From Pseudomonas lini (GTDB lineage: Bacteria > Pseudomonadota > Gammaproteobacteria > Pseudomonadales > Pseudomonadaceae), in contig NZ_JAUSSR010000006.1 of NCBI RefSeq assembly GCF_030812475.1, positions 124,001 to 188,000 on the forward strand: DNA of 64,000 nucleotides, written 5' to 3'. The position numbers and the translations under genes were made by a program. The stretch's first letter is position 1, and every line of letters starts with the position of its first letter. The notes beneath the pieces are model-generated. The model saw nothing but the letters and a program-made list of their open reading frames with translations. It made no database searches and was not told where the DNA came from. Positions 57,679 through 64,000 of this stretch are shown here, piece after piece.

Positions 57679-58683
57679 TCAGATGAGTTCGCCGCAGAGG
57701 TCGATTTCGACCAGGCGCCGTACTTCAGCGGTGTCGAGTCCGGCGCCGAGCAATCCGTGCAATTTGCCGAACGCTGCCTCACGGGTCATGCCCCCGCCCG
57801 ACAGCACGCCGGCGCCACGCAGGCGGCTACCCGCCTCGTAAACGTCCAGCTCAACACCACCTTCATGGCACTGCGTAATTGCAACCACCACCACACCGTT
57901 GTCTCGTGCTCGAGTAAGGGCGGCGAGAAACTGCGGATTGTCGCTCGGCCCCGTTCCGCTGCCGTAGCACTCCAGCACCAGACCTTGAATGCCGCTGTTC
58001 AACACGCCCTCAAGTTGCTCGGCATCGATACCGGGGAACAGTGGCAACACGGCGACTTTCGCCAGCTGCTTGCTCTGGTTGTAATTCAGCTGCGTTGGCA
58101 GCGAAGTGGCCTTCACGCCGCCGCCTTGACGCTCAAGTCGCTTGAACGGATGACGACCGAAACTGCGCACCTTCGCGCAACGGGTCGGGTCCAGCAGTTC
58201 GCCGTGGAAGTACAAATGAACACCCGGAGCCAGGCCCTGGCCCAACGCAACCAATGCCCCGCTGAGGTTTTCCCAGGCATCGCTGTCGGTCACGCCGGCC
58301 GGCAGCATCGAGCCGGTGAAGACTACGCGGGCGTGCAGCCCGAGTAACTGAAAACCCATAGCCGCAGCGCTGTAGGCCAATGTGTCGGTGCCATGCAGGA
58401 TCAGCACGCTGTCGCAACCTTGTGTATCGATAGCGTCGACCACCGCTTCGTGCAGTTGCTGCCAATACGCAGGGCTCATGTTGGCACTGTCGATCAGCGG
58501 TGACATCTCGCGAAAGCGCCATTGCGGCACCACCAGATCAGGCTGGCTGGCCAGGTACTCGCGCATCCTCACGTCGAAACCGGACGACGGGGCCAGGCCG
58601 TGGGCACTGGCTTGCATACCGATGGTGCCGCCGGTGTAGAGCACCATGACGTGCCGGGCTGCGGGATAAGTCGAGGAATTCAT
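57679..58683 (-). CDS. L-asparaginase (type I-like, cytoplasmic)
   Basis: 334 residues from ATG 58683 with GGAGAACC upstream; the frame is open to 58776 but that would run into a REP. TGGTIG (about 17-22) and HGTDTLAYSAAAM carry the two catalytic threonines. There is no signal peptide, so it is likely the cytoplasmic low-affinity form. It converts asparagine to aspartate and ammonia. The two next genes upstream on the same strand encode an amino-acid:cation symporter and aspartase, which together give a route from asparagine to fumarate. Confidence 0.93.
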   Translation of the reverse strand: MNSSTYPAARHVMVLYTGGTIGMQASAHGLAPSSGFDVRMREYLASQPDLVVPQWRFREMSPLIDSANMSPAYWQQLHEAVVDAIDTQGCDSVLILHGTDTLAYSAAAMGFQLLGLHARVVFTGSMLPAGVTDSDAWENLSGALVALGQGLAPGVHLYFHGELLDPTRCAKVRSFGRHPFKRLERQGGGVKATSLPTQLNYNQSKQLAKVAVLPLFPGIDAEQLEGVLNSGIQGLVLECYGSGTGPSDNPQFLAALTRARDNGVVVVAITQCHEGGVELDVYEAGSRLRGAGVLSGGGMTREAAFGKLHGLLGAGLDTAEVRRLVEIDLCGELI

Positions 58684-58699
58684 GGAGGTTCTCCGAAAC

Positions 58700-58726
58700 T
58701 GTGGGAGTGAGACCGGTTTGCCGGCG
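58700..58726 (+). repeat. Degenerate single REP (GACCGGTTTGCCGG subtype)
   Basis: TGTGGGAGTGAGACCGGTTT followed by GCCGGCG, related to the REPIN at 45.7 kb, just upstream of the asparaginase start. Confidence 0.6.
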
Positions 58727-58826
58727 GAGGCAGCGATGCGGTCTTGAGCTCGAGCCAAAAATGGCAGCCTCATCAAGGTGCCATAGCGTACAACCGAGCA
58801 TGAGGCCGGGCGTACGCGGTGTCACG

Positions 58827-58849
58827 CCGGGCGCAGAGGATGCGCCCGG
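58827..58849. terminator. Hairpin after the AGCS gene, probable terminator
   Basis: CCGGGCGCA-GAGGA-TGCGCCCGG is a perfect 9-bp stem; the T run (TTTT) is on the plus side, so for the minus-strand gene it lacks a proper U tract. Confidence 0.5.
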
Positions 58850-58859
58850 TTTTGACCTG

Positions 58860-60311
58860 TCAGCGTTGCGCTACGGTCACGCCTTGCGGCTCGGCTTCGG
58901 CCTTGATGGCAGCCGCTGGCGGGTTGGCTGGCCAGGCTTTCAGGTCCAGGTCCAGGTCCGCAAATTTGCTCGAATCGAACACCGGCGTCTTGATGCCCGC
59001 AGCCCGCTGGTCATCGTAGTCACGCAGGATACGCATGCCGACCTTGAACAGCAGGAACAACGCAATCAGGTTCACGAATGCCAGCATGGTCATGGTGATG
59101 TCGGCGAAGGCGAACACGGTGCCGAGGTTTTCGATGGCACCCCAGAAGATCAATACCAGTACCAGCGCGCGATAACCGATCAGTGCCTTGCGGTTCTCGC
59201 CGATCAGGAAGCGCAGGTTGCTTTCGCCCAGGTAGTAATTGTAGAGAATCGAGGTGAACACGAACAACGCCAGCGCTACGGAGATGAACATCCGGCCCCA
59301 GTCACCGACCACGGCAGCCAGAGAATTCTGGGTCAGAGCAATGCCGTCGCCTTCGAAGCCCGGGGTGTAGAAACCCGACAGCAGGATCAGCAATGCGGTG
59401 CAGGTGCAGATCACAAAGGTGTCGAGGAATACGCTGAACGCCTGAACCACACCTTGTGCGACCGGGTGCTCGACCGAGGCTACAGCTGCCACGTTCGGCG
59501 CACTGCCCAGGCCTGCTTCGTTGGCGAACACGCCGCGCTTCACGCCCATGATAATGGCGCTGCCGATCAGGCCGCCGAACGCCTGGTCCAGACCGAAGGC
59601 GCTTTTGACGATGGTCATCAGCATGCCCGGAACCTGGTCGAACTGCAGCACGATCACGTAGATGGTCACGCCGATGTAGACCAGGGTTTTCACCGGTACC
59701 AGCAGGTCAGCGACCTTGGCGATCCGCTTGATACCGCCGATGAACACCAGGCCCAGCAATACCGCCAGGCCAAGTCCGGTGTACGTGGTGTCAAGACCGA
59801 AGGCATTGTTCAGCGAGTGGGTTACTGCGTGGGCTTGCAGCCCGTTGAAGGCAAAGCCGAAGGTGATCAGCAGCAGGAACGCCATGATCATCCCCAACCA
59901 GCGTTTCTGCAGGCCGTGCTGGATGTAAAAGGACGGGCCGCCACGGAACTGGCCTTCGGAGTCGCAACGTTTGTAGAGCTGGCCGAGGGAGCATTCGAAG
60001 AAGCTGCTGGACATGCCGACCAGCGCGGTCACCCACATCCAGAATACCGCTCCGGGCCCACCAAGGGTCACGGCGATGCCGACACCCGCGATGTTGCCCG
60101 CACCGACGCGGCCGGCGAGGCTGAGCATCAAGGCCTGGAACGAGCTGAGCTGGCCAGCGCTGCTTTTGAGGCTGTCGCGGAACACCGCGAACATGTGAAA
60201 GAAATGGCGGAACTGAACGAAACGCGAGCGGATCGTGAAGTAGCTGCCGAGCCCGACGATGAGCACGATCAGTACTTTCCCTGAGAGGAAGTCGTTAATG
60301 ACTTCGAGCAT
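58860..60311 (-). CDS. Alanine/glycine:cation symporter (AGCS family)
   Basis: 483 residues with about 10-11 transmembrane helices; GAGGAAT precedes the ATG. MLEVINDFLSGKVLIVLIVG opens the protein; RVGAGNIAGVGIAVTLGGPG is the conserved cation/substrate block and MGVKRGVFANEAGLGSAPNV the family signature. It imports a small neutral amino acid, probably with Na+. Lying between aspartase and asparaginase on one strand suggests it feeds that pathway. The C-terminal tail is soluble and acidic (DSSKFADLDLDLKAWP). Confidence 0.94.
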   Translation of the reverse strand: MLEVINDFLSGKVLIVLIVGLGSYFTIRSRFVQFRHFFHMFAVFRDSLKSSAGQLSSFQALMLSLAGRVGAGNIAGVGIAVTLGGPGAVFWMWVTALVGMSSSFFECSLGQLYKRCDSEGQFRGGPSFYIQHGLQKRWLGMIMAFLLLITFGFAFNGLQAHAVTHSLNNAFGLDTTYTGLGLAVLLGLVFIGGIKRIAKVADLLVPVKTLVYIGVTIYVIVLQFDQVPGMLMTIVKSAFGLDQAFGGLIGSAIIMGVKRGVFANEAGLGSAPNVAAVASVEHPVAQGVVQAFSVFLDTFVICTCTALLILLSGFYTPGFEGDGIALTQNSLAAVVGDWGRMFISVALALFVFTSILYNYYLGESNLRFLIGENRKALIGYRALVLVLIFWGAIENLGTVFAFADITMTMLAFVNLIALFLLFKVGMRILRDYDDQRAAGIKTPVFDSSKFADLDLDLKAWPANPPAAAIKAEAEPQGVTVAQR

Positions 60312-60600
60312 GGATTATTCCTCGCTGTTTTTTGTTTAGGCAAATGCTGGGCGGTCAGAAACATCGCGTTACACCGCTGTGCGCGTGGCACAGCAGGTGA
60401 GGCGCGTGTTCGTCCCGGTTCCATTTCGCAGGTTTGTTATTAGTTCGGGTTTCGCATGGGTTTGGGCCTCGTTACCGACGACCGCTCATGCGAAGAGGGG
60501 CGGCACTATACCTAGGAGAGTGCCGTCCGTCTGCACAGTTGAGGTGCAAGCGATGGAGCGAGGTGTTTTGCAACGTTATTTGGGGTGACCTTGAGGGCCT
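60312..60600. other. Leader region between aspA and the AGCS gene, no gene seen
   Basis: The gap 60312-60843 (532 bases) holds no credible gene. The right half contains a REPIN and the aspA terminator; the left 290 bases should carry the AGCS promoter and leader, in which I recognise no named element. Confidence 0.5.
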
Positions 60601-60692
60601 CTTCGCTGGCAAGCCAGCTCCTACAGGGGCTGGGGTGAACGCAATATTTGTGAGCGCCAACCAACCCTGTAGGAGCTGGCTTGCCAGCGAAG
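60601..60692. repeat. REPIN, GCTGGCTTGCCAGC subtype
   Basis: Perfect 27-bp inverted repeat: CTTCGCTGGCAAGCCAGCTC with CTACAGG at 60601-60627, complement at 60666-60692. Confidence 0.92.
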
Positions 60693-60722
60693 AAGCCAGC
60701 ATGAACACCACAAAATCCGGTT

Positions 60723-60760
60723 AAAAAAAAGGGCTTGGGGGAATAAATCCCCAAGCCCTC
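60723..60760 (-). terminator. Rho-independent terminator of aspA
   Basis: Stem GGGCTTGGGG/CCCCAAGCCC with an AT-rich loop; on the minus strand it is followed by eight Ts. Confidence 0.93.
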
Positions 60761-60843
60761 AAAAGGTGAGAGGTGTCTAGTCCCTCGACCTGGTGAGCGT
60801 GGCTCCCGTGCTCTTTATCAAGAGGCAGGAGCCGGGCGTTTGG

Positions 60844-62268
<1,425 letters not shown>

Positions 62269-62448
62269 GATAAGAATCATCTCGATATGGACCCGGTCTA
62301 TGCCGGAACACTGCAAATGCTAGGCTTGTGAGGGATTTTGGGCCAATGCTATTAAACACTGGCCTATGCATATTCGGCATAATGACAGTGTGACGTCGAG
62401 TGAATGGCGAGCGTGTGACCTATTTTGGTGCGTGTCCGGGAGGGCGTG

Positions 62449-63360
62449 ATGAATCTGGAAAGTAAATGGCTTGAGGACTTCAGCGCCTTGGCCGCCACCC
62501 GCAGCTTCTCCCAGGCTGCCGAGCGCCGCTTCGTGACCCAGCCGGCTTTCAGTCGGCGAATTCGCAGCCTGGAAGCCGCGCTCGGCCTGACGTTGGTCAA
62601 CCGCTCGCGCACGCCCGTGGAGCTGACAGCGGCCGGGCAACTTTTTCTGGTGACCGCGCGGACGGTAGTCGAGCAGCTCGGCGAAGTGCTGCGCCATTTG
62701 CATCACTTGGAAGGCGGGCAGGGCGAGGTGATGCAGGTTGCGGCCGCTCACTCGTTGGCGCTGGGATTTTTTCCGCGGTGGATCGCGCAGTTGCGTAACG
62801 AGGGCTTGAACATTGCCACGCGGCTGGTGGCGACCAACGTGGGTGACGCCGTGCACGCCCTGCGTGAAGGGGGCTGCGACCTGATGTTGGCGTTCTATGA
62901 CCCGGACGCTGCGATGCAGATGGACCCGGAAATCTTCCCGTCGCTGCACCTCGGCCAGACCGAAATGCTCCCGGTGTGCGCGGCTGATGCCGACGGCAAG
63001 CCGCTGTTCGACCTGGAAGGAGAAGGCAGTGTGCCGCTGCTCGCCTATAGCGCCGGTGCCTTTCTCGGGCGTTCGGTGAACTTGCTGCTGCGTCAGCGCG
63101 CGTTGCGTTTCACCACCATCTACGAGACGGCCATGGCTGACAGTCTGAAAAGCATGGCACTGGAAGGGTTGGGGATCGCTTGGGTGCCGCAGCTCAGCGT
63201 GCGCGCCGAACTGGCGCGCGGTGAGCTGGTGATTTGTGGCGGCCCGCAATGGCATGTGCCGCTGGAGATTCGTTTGTATCGCTGCGCATTGGTGCGAAAG
63301 GCGAATGTGCGATTGTTGTGGCGCAAACTTGAAGGCGGGGTGGCCAGCGCTAACCTTTAA
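62449..63360 (+). CDS. LysR-family regulator, HypT/YjiE-like
   Basis: 303 residues from ATG 62449 with GGGAGGG upstream. The N-terminus (WLEDFSALAATRSFSQAAER; FVTQPAFSRRIRSLEAALGL) and AAAHSLALGFFPRWI resemble E. coli HypT, a LysR regulator activated by hypochlorite through methionine oxidation. It is divergent from aspA and may regulate it. The HypT-like assignment comes from remembered sequence pattern; the ligand or oxidant is not shown. Confidence 0.87.
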   Translation: MNLESKWLEDFSALAATRSFSQAAERRFVTQPAFSRRIRSLEAALGLTLVNRSRTPVELTAAGQLFLVTARTVVEQLGEVLRHLHHLEGGQGEVMQVAAAHSLALGFFPRWIAQLRNEGLNIATRLVATNVGDAVHALREGGCDLMLAFYDPDAAMQMDPEIFPSLHLGQTEMLPVCAADADGKPLFDLEGEGSVPLLAYSAGAFLGRSVNLLLRQRALRFTTIYETAMADSLKSMALEGLGIAWVPQLSVRAELARGELVICGGPQWHVPLEIRLYRCALVRKANVRLLWRKLEGGVASANL

Positions 63361-63370
63361 GCTGATGCAG

Positions 63371-63397
63371 GCAGAGGCGTTTATATTGCGCCTCTGC
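63371..63397. terminator. Hairpin between convergent genes
   Basis: GCAGAGGCG...CGCCTCTGC, a perfect 9-bp stem with an AT-rich loop between the LysR stop and the metalloprotease stop; no clear U tract. Confidence 0.5.
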
Positions 63398-63415
63398 GAT
63401 GATCAGGTTGAAACG

Positions 63416-64000
63416 TTAATCTTTGTCGGCCAGATAGCTCTTGATATTTTGCCGGTTGGCGTGGCTGAAGGTGTACGTATTGGCTTTGAATTTGTCATTC
63501 GTTGGTGCCATGTAGGTGTCGGCGATCCAGCCATTGAACTGAACCTCAGAGTCTTCATGTTTCGCGCCCAGCAAGTGCCCCATTTCATGTCCGACAACTT
63601 GATAGCCTGTCAGTGACGCGATTGCAAATTGCCCAGCCCTGTTCGACGACCAATTAAGTGCAACTCCTGCGTGTGCATCATTCAGCTTATCGCGGGTGAC
63701 CAGAATGATTTTGGTTAGCGCACTATAAACCTCTGTGTTTAATCCTTCTTCGTTCATTTCATGAAGGAGCTTATAACCCAGGGTTTGCCATCTTTGCAGA
63801 GTTCCAGTCACATCTTCGCCTTTGTAATCAAAGTTGCAATAGGGCTCGCCGCCAGCAAAGACGACACAGACTTTTCGTTCGATGAAGCTTTCCAGTTCAG
63901 TTACGAAAGGTCGGAAATAATCAGCGTAAATTGTCTTTCTTGTCGATTCCGGTACGTCCGAATGAATAACGGCAATAATGATAAGATCTTTTTTTTGTGT
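63416..64000 (-). CDS. Metzincin-type zinc metalloprotease, C-terminal fragment
   Basis: The reading frame runs from the stop at 63416 to the window edge (194 codons) without a stop, so the gene is cut. It contains HEMGHLLGAKHED, the HExxHxxGxxH zinc-binding motif of metzincins, with the catalytic glutamate, followed by WIADTYMAPTNDKF, where the methionine fits the Met-turn. The visible N-terminal part (IIIAVIHSDVPESTRKTIYA; VCVVFAGGEPYCNFDYKGED) resembles M12-type peptidases of Pseudomonas. GC content is lower than its neighbours. The signal sequence, if any, is outside the window. Confidence 0.8.
   Translation of the reverse strand, partial: TQKKDLIIIAVIHSDVPESTRKTIYADYFRPFVTELESFIERKVCVVFAGGEPYCNFDYKGEDVTGTLQRWQTLGYKLLHEMNEEGLNTEVYSALTKIILVTRDKLNDAHAGVALNWSSNRAGQFAIASLTGYQVVGHEMGHLLGAKHEDSEVQFNGWIADTYMAPTNDKFKANTYTFSHANRQNIKSYLADKD

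Noticed and set aside
58701..60284. 527-codon open frame antisense to the AGCS symporter
   Set aside because: Composition (His/Gln/Glu/Asp rich, no hydrophobic core) is typical of an antisense shadow of a membrane protein.

Overview
This 64 kb window is chromosomal DNA from a Pseudomonas, most likely of the fluorescens group. The evidence is the gene order (glmU-glmR-glmS downstream of where the atp operon would lie; uvrD - GGDEF/EAL gene - RpiR regulator - pycR - pycA - pycB, as I recall from the PA5443-PA5435 stretch of P. aeruginosa), the many Pseudomonas-type REP/REPIN palindromes (GAGCGAGCCTGCTCGCGA and variants), and proteins typical of the genus (CfaB, ZigA, GlmR, a dermonecrotic-toxin-domain giant). 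No rRNA, tRNA, insertion sequence, prophage or CRISPR array was seen. Coding density is high and most intergenic gaps are below 300 bp.

Layout. 1-3.2 kb: end of glmU, a cluster of five perfect DnaA-type 9-mers, then the coupled pair glmR-glmS with an unoccupied Tn7 attachment site after glmS. 3.2-10.4 kb: LysR regulator, glutathione transferase, a three-part FMN/FAD/2Fe-2S reductase, and an uncharacterised lipoprotein + TPR-like pair. 10.4-11.7 kb: divergent LysE exporter and Lrp regulator. 11.8-17.8 kb: a tight four-gene operon of three SPFH (HflK/HflC-like) membrane proteins, one with a histidine-rich tail, and a P1B-type metal ATPase. 18-20.6 kb: phospholipid remodelling (cfaB, cls), convergent. 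20.7-26.1 kb: zinc-starvation cluster with folE2 and zigA diverging from a Zur-like box, a second COG0523 GTPase and a threonyl-tRNA synthetase relative that has lost its whole catalytic core. 26-31.6 kb: pdxY, an acyl-CoA thioesterase, a CPA2 antiporter, SMI1/KNR4 and Tim44-like proteins. 31.9-43 kb: uvrD, c-di-GMP enzyme, RpiR/HexR-type regulator with a palindromic operator, and the two-subunit pyruvate carboxylase with its LysR regulator. 43-49.3 kb: amino-acid ABC genes without an ATPase, homocysteine methyltransferase, and a MocR regulator divergent from paiB and two acetyltransferases. 49.3-53.8 kb: a 1515-residue dermonecrotic-toxin-domain protein. 54-63.4 kb: acetylpolyamine amidohydrolase with a polyamine-binding protein, then asparaginase, AGCS symporter and aspartase (asparagine to aspartate to fumarate) with AraC and HypT-like regulators. 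The window ends inside a metzincin-type metalloprotease.

The strongest unexplained signals are: (i) a 12-bp in-frame tandem repeat, with three perfect DnaA-type 9-mers in or just after it, that encodes the interdomain linker of the MocR regulator at 48.0 kb; (ii) the regularly spaced DnaA-type boxes between glmU and glmR; (iii) the SPFH x3 + P-type ATPase operon; and (iv) the catalytic-core-less ThrRS paralogue in the zinc cluster. Functions are assigned from sequence motifs and remembered family knowledge; no database search was run.
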